A DNA stretch of 64,000 nucleotides from Clostridia bacterium (GTDB lineage: Bacteria > Bacillota > Clostridia > Oscillospirales > Acutalibacteraceae), in assembly GCA_017465825.1 (NCBI GenBank), contig JAFTVI010000013.1, positions 1-64,000 on the forward strand. Direction: 5' to 3'. Below the pieces are notes generated by a model that saw nothing but the letters and a program-made list of their open reading frames with translations, was not told the DNA's origin and made no database searches. Position numbers and translations under genes: made by a program. Positions 33,603 to 44,091 of the stretch are shown in pieces. Positions within the stretch are counted from its first letter, which is position 1, and every line of letters starts with the position of its first letter.

Positions 33603-35375
33603 TTACCCTATTAAGTTGTATTTTTCAAGTATTTTACAAATTTTTTCGCCTTTCGGGAGCATTTTTATATCCTCTGCCACTATTGACCTTGAGAAAAGAA
33701 GGGCGAGAACGTACACAACAACAGCCCCGACAATACCGATAATCGCAGAAACGGTAGTTGTGCAGATTCGTGAATTGATTTCAAATGCGGGCAGGAGCTT
33801 ATCTGCAATCCCCGTAAATGCCCACGCCGCTATTGCGCAAAGTGCGGCACAGAACAGAGGCTTGAAGAATACCGATTTAAAGTTAAATTTAACACCTGTT
33901 TCTCTTATAAGAGCGGTAAGGTTTACGCTTACAACAATAAGATAGAAGCAGAATGTACCGATGATTGCGCCGTTGATATTGATTGAGGGAATACCTACGA
34001 GCACAAAATTGATTACAACCTTTGCAACAGCCGCTATTGATACGGACTTCATAGTAATATCAACTCTGCCGATTGCCTGAAGCATATTGATAAGCGGCTG
34101 AGATATTGCCATAATGAATGTAAAGCTGCCGTAAACAGCCATTACGTGAGCAGAAATACTGATACTGCTTGATGCGCCGTAAACCAACTGCTGAAGCTGT
34201 TCGGAGAGTATCGCCATACCCATACCTGCAGGCAGGGAAATAAGCATTGTAACCCTTACGACGGATTCAATGGATGAACGGAGCATAAGCTTGTTTTTTA
34301 CAGTCCAGGCTTCGGACAGAACGGGAATTGCACTGCTGCCGAGGGTGGTTGTGATAGTAGGTACAAGATTTCTGAAATCAAGAGCGATTTCGTATGCGCC
34401 GTAGATGTATGATTTAAGCTGAGTATTACTCATTTTGCCTGCAAGTGAAAGAGCCGATGCATACATCTCCTCTATAGTGGAAAGTCCGCTGTTTATGGCA
34501 GTCTGCAGACGTGCCTGAATAGACCAGGAATCAATAAGATTGGTTATATTCATTACAAGGGTGCTGATTACAACGGGAACTGCAATAGCGCCGAGCATTT
34601 TTGCAATTTCTTTGCCCGACTTTGCTTCGGGAGCTGTTGCAAGCTCCTCGTCCGTTATCTTATCGCCTACCGTTTTATGGCGGATAACAAGGAACAAAAG
34701 TGAGCAAGCCGCACCCATAGTCACGCCGAAAATTGAAGCCGCCGCCGCATAAGGTGCAAGGGCAAGGATCGCTTCATCCATAGTGGCACATTCAGTACCG
34801 AATACGGGCAAGCCCTGTTCAAAGCAGTTTATTCCGTACTGCTGAACGATAAATGCAAGACCGAGACCGAAAATGAGTTTGCCGAGCACTTCGCACATCT
34901 GTGAAAGGGCTGTGGGATTTTGGTTACGCAGACCTGAATAATAGCCTCTGTAGGTCGACATTACACAGCAGAGGAAAACTGCAGGTGCAATCATAATAAT
35001 TGACGGCAGGGATGCCATATTATCCATAGACTTTGCATAGGGGTATGCCATAGCAAGGAGAATTACCGTACCTATGACACCTGCAACAAGGAACAGCCTG
35101 AATGCAATTTTAAATATTTTTTTTACATCCTTATAATGTCCCTGTGCTATACTTTGCGCCACAAGCTTTGATATTGCAACGGGCAAGCCTGCCAATGCAA
35201 TGTTGTGAATGGGAATATAGATATTATATGCAGTACCCGTATAACCTCTGCCTACAGTACCAATAAGCTCCGTAAGAGGTATTTTATAAAGAAGTCCGAT
35301 AATTTCTACGAATGCAGTTGCAACAACAAGCACAAGTGCACCGTTAAGCAAAGACTGTTTTTTTCGTCCGCCCAT
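33603..35375 (-). CDS. spoVB: SpoVB-like lipid flippase (MATE/MurJ superfamily)
   Basis: 590 aa with about 14 membrane segments. The N-terminus GALVLVVATAFVEIIGLLYK and GYTGTAYNIYIPIHNIALAG, plus VYGSFTFIMAISQPLINMLQ, match stage V sporulation protein B, a peptidoglycan-precursor flippase relative required for cortex synthesis. First gene of the conserved spoVB-mazG-hup-yab order; 36 bases after hemZ. Confidence 0.88.
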   Translation of the reverse strand: MGGRKKQSLLNGALVLVVATAFVEIIGLLYKIPLTELIGTVGRGYTGTAYNIYIPIHNIALAGLPVAISKLVAQSIAQGHYKDVKKIFKIAFRLFLVAGVIGTVILLAMAYPYAKSMDNMASLPSIIMIAPAVFLCCVMSTYRGYYSGLRNQNPTALSQMCEVLGKLIFGLGLAFIVQQYGINCFEQGLPVFGTECATMDEAILALAPYAAAASIFGVTMGAACSLLFLVIRHKTVGDKITDEELATAPEAKSGKEIAKMLGAIAVPVVISTLVMNITNLIDSWSIQARLQTAINSGLSTIEEMYASALSLAGKMSNTQLKSYIYGAYEIALDFRNLVPTITTTLGSSAIPVLSEAWTVKNKLMLRSSIESVVRVTMLISLPAGMGMAILSEQLQQLVYGASSSISISAHVMAVYGSFTFIMAISQPLINMLQAIGRVDITMKSVSIAAVAKVVINFVLVGIPSININGAIIGTFCFYLIVVSVNLTALIRETGVKFNFKSVFFKPLFCAALCAIAAWAFTGIADKLLPAFEINSRICTTTVSAIIGIVGAVVVYVLALLFSRSIVAEDIKMLPKGEKICKILEKYNLIG

Positions 35376-35411
35376 TATGTTAACCGTTCCTTTCGGAAAT
35401 ATTAGAAAAAT

Positions 35412-36863
35412 TTACATTCCGAGTTCTTCATAAAACCCGGCAATTCTGTTTTTGCGCTGTGACAGCTCATCAAATCTGTTTATGTATTCATAAGGATATT
35501 TAAAATTAAAAATACGTTCAATCCTGTTTTCAAAGGGAGATTTAAGCTTAGTTACGGCTCCGCCGCCTGCCGCAAGAACAGTATGCACTTCTTCCATCAT
35601 ATATATATTGTACAAACACTCCCTGTCATTCCTGCACCAGCCAACATTTTCGTTATTACCTACGGATTTGCTCTGACGGTACATATAATAAGGGAAATAT
35701 CCGTTTGCATAAAGCTCGTGTGATGCATATGAAAGCATTTTGTCCGTATCACCCTGTACGGATCCGGATTCACCGCCCGTTACGATTGTTGCGGCACGTT
35801 TGAGAGCAAGGGTGTGCACCGTGATATTCTCGGGTGCAAGTGAAATTGCCCTGTCGATGCTTGCACAAAAGCTCTCGTATGTATCGGTGGGAAGTGATGC
35901 GATAAAGTCCATATTTATGTTATCAAAGCCTGCTTCCCTTGCCATATAAAAAGCATTCTCGGTCATTTCGGGAGTATGGTTTCTGCCGATTGCGCGAAGA
36001 ACATCTGGATTGAAGGTCTGGGGATTTATGCTTATTCTCGAAACGCCTGCATTCTTCATAATACGCAGTTTTTCCGCATTGAGGGTATCGGGTCTGCCCG
36101 CCTCAACGGTGTATTCACGGACCTTTGCAACATCAAAATTATTGCTGACTGCATCGGTAACGGCTTTAAGCTGAGCTTCATCCAATGAAGTAGGTGTACC
36201 GCCGCCGAAATAGACAGTTTCAAGGTTAAGCTTTAAGCTGTCTGCAATCTTTGCAATCTCCTCAAGCTCCCTGCAAAGAAGTGAAACATAATCGGGGATA
36301 AGCTTTTTTGCCTGTGCGATTGAATGAGATACAAAGGAGCAATAACTGCACCTTGTGGGACAGAAAGGAATTGAAACATAAAGTGAATATGAATTATCAC
36401 GGGAAAGTGAAATAATTTTATCCTCTGCCCTTGCAACAGACAGTGCAAGCTGTGTTTTATCGTCAGAAACAAACAAATTATCTTTAAAATGAGCAATTGC
36501 GTCGGCCTCACCGCTTGATGCAATCAGGCTACGCATAAGCTTAGACGGTCTTACACCAGTAAGCACACCCCAGGAGGGTGTGTACTGTGTAATCTGCGTA
36601 AGAATTTCAAAAATCAGCTGTGCAAGCAATAATTCCTCATCACCGCCGCAAACCTTCTTCTCTCCCTGTGCGGTTTTGCCGTTTATGCTGACAGAACAGC
36701 ACACAGTAACATCACCGTCTGACTCTCTCCTTTCGGTTATGATGTAATCCGAAGAAGCATCAGGCAGTGAGTCTGTAATGATAATTTTTTCAACAGGGAA
36801 AAATATTCTTACAACGTTTTCAGTTTCGTATCTGTAAGAATGGTTGATTACGGAAAGTATCAT
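35412..36863 (-). CDS. hemZ: Radical SAM coproporphyrinogen dehydrogenase HemZ-like
   Basis: 483 aa. After a ~150-residue N-terminal domain comes the radical SAM site YVSIPFCPTRCSYCSF (near residue 168), with FGGGTPTSL and the HemN-type C-terminal part. HemZ is the clostridial/Bacillus oxygen-independent oxidase; some members are of uncertain activity. Overlaps the MBL gene by 4 bases. Confidence 0.87.
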   Translation of the reverse strand: MILSVINHSYRYETENVVRIFFPVEKIIITDSLPDASSDYIITERRESDGDVTVCCSVSINGKTAQGEKKVCGGDEELLLAQLIFEILTQITQYTPSWGVLTGVRPSKLMRSLIASSGEADAIAHFKDNLFVSDDKTQLALSVARAEDKIISLSRDNSYSLYVSIPFCPTRCSYCSFVSHSIAQAKKLIPDYVSLLCRELEEIAKIADSLKLNLETVYFGGGTPTSLDEAQLKAVTDAVSNNFDVAKVREYTVEAGRPDTLNAEKLRIMKNAGVSRISINPQTFNPDVLRAIGRNHTPEMTENAFYMAREAGFDNINMDFIASLPTDTYESFCASIDRAISLAPENITVHTLALKRAATIVTGGESGSVQGDTDKMLSYASHELYANGYFPYYMYRQSKSVGNNENVGWCRNDRECLYNIYMMEEVHTVLAAGGGAVTKLKSPFENRIERIFNFKYPYEYINRFDELSQRKNRIAGFYEELGM

Positions 36864-37486
36864 TTCTTACTCCATTTGATATAGGGGTTGAGTTTGCGTT
36901 CAATTTCGAGAGTGGTGGTCTTGTCGTGACCGGGACAGACCTTATAATCTCCTTCAAGAGAAAAAAGTCTTGTTACAGACGCGTGAAGCACGGGAAAGCT
37001 TCCGCCGGGGAAGTCCGTTCTGCCCACACTGCGGCAGAAAAGTGTATCACCCGTAAAAAGACTGTTTTTGTACACATAGGTAACGCCGCCCTGTGTATGC
37101 CCCGGTGTATGAAGCACTTTTATTTCGCTGTCGCCAAAATCAAGCGTATCGCCGTCGTAAAGAAGAACGTCAGCATCGCACTTTTCGTTACAGGAAATGC
37201 CGAAGCCTCTGCCCAGACTGAGTAAATCATCACTCAGACAGCCTGCATCAAGGGAGTGTATTGCAATTTTTGCATCGGGGAAAAGCCTTTTAAGCTCATA
37301 TACACCGTTTATATGGTCAAAATGACCGTGAGTGAGAAGAATATATTTCACACTCTCCCCCTTTAATGCGGATGCGATTTCTGCCGTACATTCACCGCAG
37401 TCGATAACTGCAACGTCACCTGTTGCATCATCCTTTAAAATATAGGTATTTGCAGATACGGGACCTGCAACGTAACATTTTATCAT
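36860..37486 (-). CDS. Metallo-beta-lactamase fold hydrolase (YqgX/GloB-like)
   Basis: 208 aa. The metal-binding THGHFDHING (H-x-H-x-D-H), the HTPGHTQGG loop and FTGDTLF Asp are all present. Glyoxalase II-like thioester hydrolase in the cytoplasm; substrate uncertain. Part of the dtd-MBL-hemZ string, one base from dtd and overlapping hemZ. Confidence 0.87.
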   Translation of the reverse strand: MIKCYVAGPVSANTYILKDDATGDVAVIDCGECTAEIASALKGESVKYILLTHGHFDHINGVYELKRLFPDAKIAIHSLDAGCLSDDLLSLGRGFGISCNEKCDADVLLYDGDTLDFGDSEIKVLHTPGHTQGGVTYVYKNSLFTGDTLFCRSVGRTDFPGGSFPVLHASVTRLFSLEGDYKVCPGHDKTTTLEIERKLNPYIKWSKK

Positions 37487-37487
37487 A

Positions 37488-37949
37488 TCAGGCCTTCACA
37501 TTCCATATATCGGTATCGTAGAGAATGGTAACAGGTCCGTCGTTTACAATGGAAACTTCCATTTCGGCGGCAAAGATACCGTGCTCAACTTTTCTGACAC
37601 CGTTAGTTTTAAGACATTCCATATAATATTCGTACAGCTCGTTTGCCGTATCCGGTGCGGCAGAGGGAGTGAACGAGGGTCTGTTGCCCTTTTTCACGTC
37701 TGCACACAGTGTAAACTGAGATACAACAAGAATTTCGCCGTCTATGTCGAGTATGGATTTATTCATTTTATCGTCTTCATCACAGAATATACGCAATGCG
37801 GCTGTCTTTTTCGCCATTATTTCTGCGTGAGCTTTTGTGTCACCGTCCATTACGCCCAGAAGCACGAGATAGCCGTGACCGACTGAGCCTACGACATCGC
37901 CGTCAACCCTGACCGATGAAGATTTTACACGCTGAATTACTGCTTTCAT
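37488..37949 (-). CDS. dtd: D-aminoacyl-tRNA deacylase
   Basis: 153 aa. MKAVIQRVKSSSVRVDG at the N-terminus, the VSQFTLCADVKKGNRPSF motif (SQFTL) and a C-terminal NDGPVTI (the NxGP motif, x = D) define DTD. Removes D-amino acids, and glycine, from tRNA. Overlaps the PspC gene by 4 bases. Confidence 0.95.
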   Translation of the reverse strand: MKAVIQRVKSSSVRVDGDVVGSVGHGYLVLLGVMDGDTKAHAEIMAKKTAALRIFCDEDDKMNKSILDIDGEILVVSQFTLCADVKKGNRPSFTPSAAPDTANELYEYYMECLKTNGVRKVEHGIFAAEMEVSIVNDGPVTILYDTDIWNVKA

Positions 37950-38185
37950 CCGTTGTCACCGTCATTGGTATAATCGGCGTATTCTCCGTCGTTTACTTCG
38001 GGTCTTTTAGGCATAACAGCCCAGCCTATAAGATACAGAAGCAGACCTGAGCCGCCCAATGCGATGAATACCACAAGTGCAATTCTTACGATTGTTGCAT
38101 CAATGCCGAAATATTCTGCTATACCGCCGCATACGCCTGCGATTTTTTTATCCGTATTTGATAAATATAACTTTTTCTTTGCCAT
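37946..38185 (-). CDS. PspC-domain small membrane protein
   Basis: 79 aa from ATG 38185 (AAAGGAGAG upstream); the longer frame to 38287 overlaps relA. KKIAGVCGGIAEYFGIDATI and LLLYLIGWAVMPKR are the PspC signature: one membrane segment with a cytoplasmic N-terminus. Possible membrane stress role. Confidence 0.88.
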   Translation of the reverse strand: MAKKKLYLSNTDKKIAGVCGGIAEYFGIDATIVRIALVVFIALGGSGLLLYLIGWAVMPKRPEVNDGEYADYTNDGDNG

Positions 38186-38207
38186 AGTTTTTCTCTCCTT
38201 TAATTTA

Positions 38208-40403
38208 TCAGTTTGCGGAACGCTCAATGTTAAGCACTCCGTTGATTTTTGTAAGCTTGGCGGTAATACCTCTGAGATGCTCAGCATTGTTTACCGTAAC
38301 GGTCATATACAGAAGGAACGTGCCGTCCTTGGGGTCGCGAGTGTTGACATTGTGAATCATAACGTGCATATTTGCAAGAGCAACGGAAATATCCGCAAGC
38401 ATACTCATTCTGTCAATGCAGGAGATTGCAAGGGTTGTATTGAAGCCCTGATTGCCCGTTGTCTCCCAATGAACGTTTATCCAACGCTCGGGCTCTGCAG
38501 CTGATGAAATATTTTTGGGCACGTTGGTGCAATCCTTTTTATGCACGGAAACACCGTGACCTCTTGTGATAAAACCGATTATATCGTCACCGGGGATGGG
38601 ACTGCAGCACTTTGAAAGCTTTACAAGGCAGTTGTCTATACCCTCAACGATAACGCCGTCACCGCTCGACTGCTTGGGTTTTACAAGCTTAATCTCTGTC
38701 TGTACAGGCTTTGACGCGGCAACGATTTTTGCAACCTCGTCACGGATGTTGCTCATTATACGGTTTATGCTGATGCCGCCGTAGCCGATTGCCGCAAAGA
38801 AATCGTCAATTGAATTCTGGTGCTGTTTTTCGCAAAGCGCATCAAGCAGCTGCTCCATCTGCTCGTCATCAAGCCTTATATTGCTTTTTCTAAGCTCTTT
38901 TTCAAACTCAATTTTACCTGCGACGATATTTTCATCGCGCTTTTCCTTTTTAAACCAGGAACGGATCTTCGTCCTTGCGCCGCTTGTTTTTACAATTTTG
39001 AGCCAGTCTCGGCTTGGGCCTTTACCCTGCTGTGATGTGGTGAGAATTTCAACGATTTCACCCGTTTTAACCTCATAATCAATGGGAACGATTCTGCCGT
39101 CAACCTTAGCGCCCGTCATTTTGTGACCGACTGCTGAATGTATTGCATATGCAAAGTCGATAACCGTTGCACCCATAGGCAGACAGATAACCGTACCCTT
39201 AGGTGTTACAACGAAAACCTCTTCGGATGCAAGGTCGCTTTTGATATCCTGCACGATGTCGCCTGCGTTGTCGGATTCCTGCTGACTTTCGAGCATTTCA
39301 CGAATCCATACAAGGCGTCTGTCAACATCTCTGTCGCTTCTGCCCATTTTATACTTCCAATGGGCGGCGATACCGTATTCGGCGTTGCGGTGCATATCCC
39401 AGGTACGGATCTGCACCTCAAAGGGTATACCTTCGGGGCAGATAAGCGTTGTATGAAGTGACTGATACATATTGGGTTTGGGATTTGATATATAATCCTT
39501 GAATCTGCCCGGAAGTGAACGGAACATATCGTGCACTATACCAAGACAGTTATAGCAGTCTACAACGGTATCAACAATAATTCTTACAGCGTAAATGTCG
39601 TATATCTGGTCAAAATTTTTGCCGCCGATGTACATTTTGCGGTATATGCCGTGTACGCTCTTGATTCGGGCATCGACCTTTGCATCCCTGATTGATTCGT
39701 GAACACGGTTTGTGATTTTATCTTTTATCTGTGCAAGAAATTCAAGACGCTGTGAATTCTGCACTTCCAGTTTTGTTTCAATATCGTGATAAGCAACGGG
39801 GTCAAGAAAACCTATTGACTTATCCTCAAGCTCCTCTTTAAAGGCTCTGATACCGAGTCTGTGAGCTATGGGAGCGTAAATTTCAAGAGTTTCTCTTGCA
39901 GTCATTCTCCGTTTTTCTTCGGGAACATACTGCAATGTTCTGATGTTATGCACACGGTCGGAGAGCTTGATAATAATAACTCTTATGTCCTGCGACATAG
40001 CCATAAGCATTTTTCTTAAATTCTCCGCCTGCTGTTCCTCTTTGCTCGAAATCTGCACACGGTTGATTTTTGTAACACCGTCAACAAGAAGAGCAATTTC
40101 ATCACCGAAACGCTCCCTTATGTCATCAAGCTCGTAATCGGTATCCTCTACCACGTCGTGAAGCAGAGCCGCCGCAACAGATGGCATATCCATACCCAAT
40201 TCATCAAAAAGAATTGTTGCAACCGCAATAGGGTGAATGATGTACGGCTCTCCCGATTTGCGTTTCTGGTCGCCGTGCGCTTCGTTAGCAAGCTCAAACG
40301 CCTTATCAATCACAGCAATATTTTCAGGGGAAAACACTCCTGCAAATTTTTTGCGCAGTTCATTATATTTTTCTCTTCCGGTGCTTACCGCATTGTCACT
40401 CAT
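38208..40403 (-). CDS. relA: RelA/SpoT bifunctional (p)ppGpp synthetase/hydrolase
   Basis: 731 aa. HD hydrolase domain with ALLHDVVEDTDYE (near residue 80) and ISKEEQQAENLRKM, synthetase domain (VHGIYRKMYIGGKNFDQIYD, YQSLHTTLI), TGS domain (VIDFAYAIHSAVGHKMTGA), Cys-containing linker (LSKCCSPIPGDDIIGF) and ACT domain. Both active sites look intact, so a Rel-type enzyme of the stringent response. 17 bases after recJ. Confidence 0.96.
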   Translation of the reverse strand: MSDNAVSTGREKYNELRKKFAGVFSPENIAVIDKAFELANEAHGDQKRKSGEPYIIHPIAVATILFDELGMDMPSVAAALLHDVVEDTDYELDDIRERFGDEIALLVDGVTKINRVQISSKEEQQAENLRKMLMAMSQDIRVIIIKLSDRVHNIRTLQYVPEEKRRMTARETLEIYAPIAHRLGIRAFKEELEDKSIGFLDPVAYHDIETKLEVQNSQRLEFLAQIKDKITNRVHESIRDAKVDARIKSVHGIYRKMYIGGKNFDQIYDIYAVRIIVDTVVDCYNCLGIVHDMFRSLPGRFKDYISNPKPNMYQSLHTTLICPEGIPFEVQIRTWDMHRNAEYGIAAHWKYKMGRSDRDVDRRLVWIREMLESQQESDNAGDIVQDIKSDLASEEVFVVTPKGTVICLPMGATVIDFAYAIHSAVGHKMTGAKVDGRIVPIDYEVKTGEIVEILTTSQQGKGPSRDWLKIVKTSGARTKIRSWFKKEKRDENIVAGKIEFEKELRKSNIRLDDEQMEQLLDALCEKQHQNSIDDFFAAIGYGGISINRIMSNIRDEVAKIVAASKPVQTEIKLVKPKQSSGDGVIVEGIDNCLVKLSKCCSPIPGDDIIGFITRGHGVSVHKKDCTNVPKNISSAAEPERWINVHWETTGNQGFNTTLAISCIDRMSMLADISVALANMHVMIHNVNTRDPKDGTFLLYMTVTVNNAEHLRGITAKLTKINGVLNIERSAN

Positions 40404-40420
40404 AAAATCACCCTCTCTGT

Positions 40421-42466
40421 TTATTCAATGTAGCCTAAGCTTTTCAGTATTGCTGAAGAACCAAGGGACACCTTAGGCGCATTTTCCACAATCTTCAATG
40501 CACCGTCCTCCGATTTCATAAGACCCAACTCACAGAATGCATCAATCGCAATTCTTACTTTGCAGGTCATATCCGAGCCGTAACCCATTTTGACTGCAAT
40601 CTGCTCAGGTGTATAAATACAGCGTTTTTTTGACTTGACAAGTCTGAAAACACCTGCCGCAAAAGCTCTGTCAGGACAGGCTGAACGTCTTTCTGTTTCA
40701 CTAAGAAGTGCGCCGCTTCTTATTCTGTCGTAAAGACGCTCACACCTGAAATAGTCTTCATCCGTAAAGCGTGAATCCTTTACACTTTTTATATAGATAT
40801 TCGGCTTGACCTCGCCCCTGAACTCGTTTTTGTCAATAGTGACTGCAAGGTCAACCGTATCACCTGTTTCATAGGGAAAGTCATCAGCGCTGACACCGAA
40901 GCATACTGCATTGAATCGGCTGAATTTCTTTTCAAAAACAATGCGTATATGCTTGCCCGTACTGCCCAGAGGCTTTACGGAAACGATATTCACTTTATAA
41001 AGACCGAACATCGGCTGAGGATTCTCTGCGCCGAATGGCTCAAGCTGAGAAAGTGTATCAATAAGGTCAATATCAATCGTTGCAGGGTTGAGTTTGCAGT
41101 CAAGATGCAGAACGGGATAGAACATAGCCTGTTTTTCGGCATATTCATTGATTCTTTCACGGAAGGAATCAATTTCATCATCTCTTACCGTAAAGCCTGC
41201 CGCAAGAGTATGTCCGCCGAAGCGTACAAGCGAATCACTCACACTGCTCAATGCATCAAAAAGCGAAAAGCCCTCAATACTTCTGCAGGAGCCTTTTGCC
41301 TCTCCGCTGCCGTCCTTTGCGATAACCATAGCAGGCTTGCCGTAACGGTCAACAAGCTTTGACGCCACGATTCCTATAACACCTGCGTGCCAGTTGTTAC
41401 CCTCAACAACAAGCACTCTTGAATATTTTAATTTTTCATCATTTTCTATGCGTCTTACAGCCTCCTGCACTATATCAGCCTCAATATCCTGACGCATTAC
41501 GTTAAAGCCGTCAAGCTGATTTGCAAGCATCTGCGCATCAAGCTCATCCTCACAAAGAAGGAGCTTCAGTGCTGTGGCGGCGGATTCTATTCTGCCTGCC
41601 GCATTGATTCTCGGCGCGATTGCAAAGGCAATACCCGTTGATGTGAAATCCTTATTCTGATAGCCTGCAACGTTACGCAGAGCGGTAATACCCGTACGGG
41701 GTGAAGAATTTATTGCATTTATACCGGCAACAACAAGACTTCTGTTTTCGCCTTTGAGAGGTACGATATCCGCAACCGTGCCGATTGCCGCAATATCTGC
41801 AAAATCTGCAAGCACGCTGTCACAGTCGCCGCCCTCAAGAGCCGCCGCAAGCTTGAATGCAACACCTACGCCTGCAAGATACTTGAACGGGCTTGTATCG
41901 TCTGCTCTGTGGGGATTTACAACGGCAACCGCATCGGGCAGAGTATCTCCCGGCTGATGATGGTCAGTAATTACAAGGTCTATACCTTTGCTTTTTATAT
42001 ATTCAGCCTCTTTTACGGAATTTATACCGTTATCGACGGTTATAATAAGATTTACACCCTGCTGAGCGAGCTTATCTATTGCACTTGTATGAAGTCCGTA
42101 GCCTTCCTCCATACGGGAAGGTATGTAATATGTAACGTTTGCGCCCGTCGCCTCAAGATAAAGATACAACAGCGCAGTAGCAGTAACGCCGTCTGCATCG
42201 TAGTCACCGTAAACTGTAATTTTTTCAAAATTATCTATTGCTTTCTGAATACGGCACACCGCTTTGTCCATATCCTTGATAAGGAAAGGGTCTGACAGCT
42301 CAATTTCGCTGTCGAGGAACTGAGCAATATCCTCAGGCTCGGTTATGCCTCTTGAATTAAGCAAAAGAACAGCAAATTCATCATAGCCGTATTCGTATGC
42401 AAGCTGTGCCGCTTGTTTTTTATCAAAAGACGAAATCTGCCAATACTTCCGGCTCAACGTTATCAT
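40421..42466 (-). CDS. recJ: Single-stranded-DNA exonuclease RecJ
   Basis: 681 aa. DHH phosphoesterase motifs VYGDYDADGVTAT (~91), IITVDNGI and VITDHHQPG (~167), DHHA1 domain with SGEAKGSCRS and VRFGGHTLAAGF, OB domain and a C-terminal extension with a winged-helix look. 5'-3' ssDNA exonuclease for recombination and repair. First gene of the recJ-relA-pspC-dtd-MBL-hemZ run. Confidence 0.95.
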   Translation of the reverse strand: MITLSRKYWQISSFDKKQAAQLAYEYGYDEFAVLLLNSRGITEPEDIAQFLDSEIELSDPFLIKDMDKAVCRIQKAIDNFEKITVYGDYDADGVTATALLYLYLEATGANVTYYIPSRMEEGYGLHTSAIDKLAQQGVNLIITVDNGINSVKEAEYIKSKGIDLVITDHHQPGDTLPDAVAVVNPHRADDTSPFKYLAGVGVAFKLAAALEGGDCDSVLADFADIAAIGTVADIVPLKGENRSLVVAGINAINSSPRTGITALRNVAGYQNKDFTSTGIAFAIAPRINAAGRIESAATALKLLLCEDELDAQMLANQLDGFNVMRQDIEADIVQEAVRRIENDEKLKYSRVLVVEGNNWHAGVIGIVASKLVDRYGKPAMVIAKDGSGEAKGSCRSIEGFSLFDALSSVSDSLVRFGGHTLAAGFTVRDDEIDSFRERINEYAEKQAMFYPVLHLDCKLNPATIDIDLIDTLSQLEPFGAENPQPMFGLYKVNIVSVKPLGSTGKHIRIVFEKKFSRFNAVCFGVSADDFPYETGDTVDLAVTIDKNEFRGEVKPNIYIKSVKDSRFTDEDYFRCERLYDRIRSGALLSETERRSACPDRAFAAGVFRLVKSKKRCIYTPEQIAVKMGYGSDMTCKVRIAIDAFCELGLMKSEDGALKIVENAPKVSLGSSAILKSLGYIE

Positions 42467-42612
42467 TCCTTAATCATAATAATAAACTAATACTAATCTA
42501 TCATAGTATTATATAATAATTTATTCAGAATTACAATGCTAAAATGTGATTTTTTTTAATATTGCGAACCCAATCACCCATTCAAGCATAAAATACCGTA
42601 GGAGGAACAGAT

Positions 42613-43458
42613 ATGAACAATGAAAATATAATGATAATCGGCGGCGACTGCCGTTTTTCATATATGAAAAAAATTCTGGAGAACAGAGGCTACTGCGTAA
42701 AACGCATTTATCCCGGAGAATACAAAGCGGATGATTTTTCTGCCTGCTCACTTTTTATTCTGCCCGTTCCCGTAAGCCGCGACAACATAAACATCAACGC
42801 GCCTCTTGCGGGAGAAGCATTTTATTTCGGGGATTTTATACGTCTTCTGCCCGAGAATTCAACCGTTGCGGGCGGTATGATTCTCCCCGAATGGGAAGAA
42901 AAGCTCAAAGCAAAGAACATCCGTGTTTTTGATTATTACAAGGATGAGATTCTGACCGTTAAAAATGCAATACCTACCGCAGAGGGAGTTATAGGCATAC
43001 TTATAAACTCCTTGCCGGAAACGATTGACGGTATGAAATGCGCCGTTACGGGCTACGGCAGATGTGCAAAGGAAATATGCAAAAAGCTTAAATGTATGGG
43101 CGCCGAGGTGACTGTTGCCGCAAGAAGCGACGAAAATCTGCAACAAGCCGCAGATGACGGAATGAAGGTGTGCAGGCTTTCACAATTCTGCAGTAGCTGT
43201 GCCGACATAACAGCAATAATCAACACCGTTCCCGCAAGAATAATTGATGAACACATAATTTCCAATTTAAAGTCCGATTCGGTGATAATTGAGATTGCAT
43301 CTGCGCCCTTCGGAACGGATTTTGACTGTGCACAGCGGTACGGTATAAACGTAGTAAAAGCGGGCTCTCTGCCGGGGAGAACGGCACCGGAGACCGCAGG
43401 AAAAATTATATGTGATACAATATTACAATTTTACAGAGGTGATGTAAATGGCACTTAA
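42613..43458 (+). CDS. dpaA: Dipicolinate synthase subunit A
   Basis: 281 aa, RBS GGAGGA. Rossmann core with MKCAVTGYGRCAKEICKKLK (near 140) and the C-terminal AGSLPGRTAPETAGKIICDT, features of SpoVFA. With DpaB it oxidises the tetrahydrodipicolinate-derived intermediate to dipicolinic acid in the mother cell. Overlaps dpaB by 11 bases. Confidence 0.92.
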   Translation: MNNENIMIIGGDCRFSYMKKILENRGYCVKRIYPGEYKADDFSACSLFILPVPVSRDNININAPLAGEAFYFGDFIRLLPENSTVAGGMILPEWEEKLKAKNIRVFDYYKDEILTVKNAIPTAEGVIGILINSLPETIDGMKCAVTGYGRCAKEICKKLKCMGAEVTVAARSDENLQQAADDGMKVCRLSQFCSSCADITAIINTVPARIIDEHIISNLKSDSVIIEIASAPFGTDFDCAQRYGINVVKAGSLPGRTAPETAGKIICDTILQFYRGDVNGT

Positions 43459-44017
43459 AGCAGGATTTGCCCTGTGCGGTTCATTCTGCACATTCCACAA
43501 GGCAATTCCTCAGATAGAAGAACTGAAAAACGCCGGAATAGACGTAATCCCCATAATGTCTGCAAATGCGTACGAAACGGACACACGCTTCGGCAAGGCA
43601 AGTGAACACATTAAAAAAATCGAAAATATATGCGGACATAAAATCATACACACCATAACCGATGCAGAGCCGATAGGCCCTAAAAAGCTTATTGATGCGC
43701 TCATTATCGAGCCCTGCACGGGAAACACCATTGCAAAGCTTGCAGCAGGAATTGCCGACACATCGGTAACGCTTGCTGCAAAATCGAATTTAAGAAACGG
43801 GAATCCCGTTATTATAGCCGTTTCAACAAACGACGCCTTGGGAAATGCCGCAAAGAACATAGGACTGCTGATGAATGCAAAGAACATATATTTTGTGCCT
43901 TTCAGGCAAGATGATTGCGAGCATAAACCCACTTCAATAGTTGCCGATTTTTCAAAGACAAAAGATACATTTCTTCAGGCGATAGTAGGCAAACAGCTTC
44001 AGCCGATGATACTTTAA
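43448..44017 (+). CDS. dpaB: Dipicolinate synthase subunit B (flavoprotein)
   Basis: 189 aa. Flavoprotein fold: GFALCGSFCTFHKAIPQIEE, then IEPCTGNTIAKLAAGIADTS and VIIAVSTNDALGNAAKNIGL. Matches SpoVFB. Translationally coupled to dpaA. Confidence 0.93.
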   Translation: MALKAGFALCGSFCTFHKAIPQIEELKNAGIDVIPIMSANAYETDTRFGKASEHIKKIENICGHKIIHTITDAEPIGPKKLIDALIIEPCTGNTIAKLAAGIADTSVTLAAKSNLRNGNPVIIAVSTNDALGNAAKNIGLLMNAKNIYFVPFRQDDCEHKPTSIVADFSKTKDTFLQAIVGKQLQPMIL

Positions 44018-44091
44018 AATAAAAATCCGCTTGAAGATTACGGCGTTTTGTGATATTATTGTGCATCATACTAATGAACAGAGTGAAGAAA

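Noticed and set aside
39138..39461. 107-codon ORF antisense to relA
   Set aside because: Cys/His-rich artefact of codon usage in the opposite strand; no RBS.
42568..42595. AC-N17-CATAAAATA resembling a sigma-K promoter before dpaA
   Set aside because: The transcription start would fall at about 42602, inside the RBS GGAGG (42601-42605), so it would remove part of it. Consistent with dpaAB biology but the spacing is doubtful.
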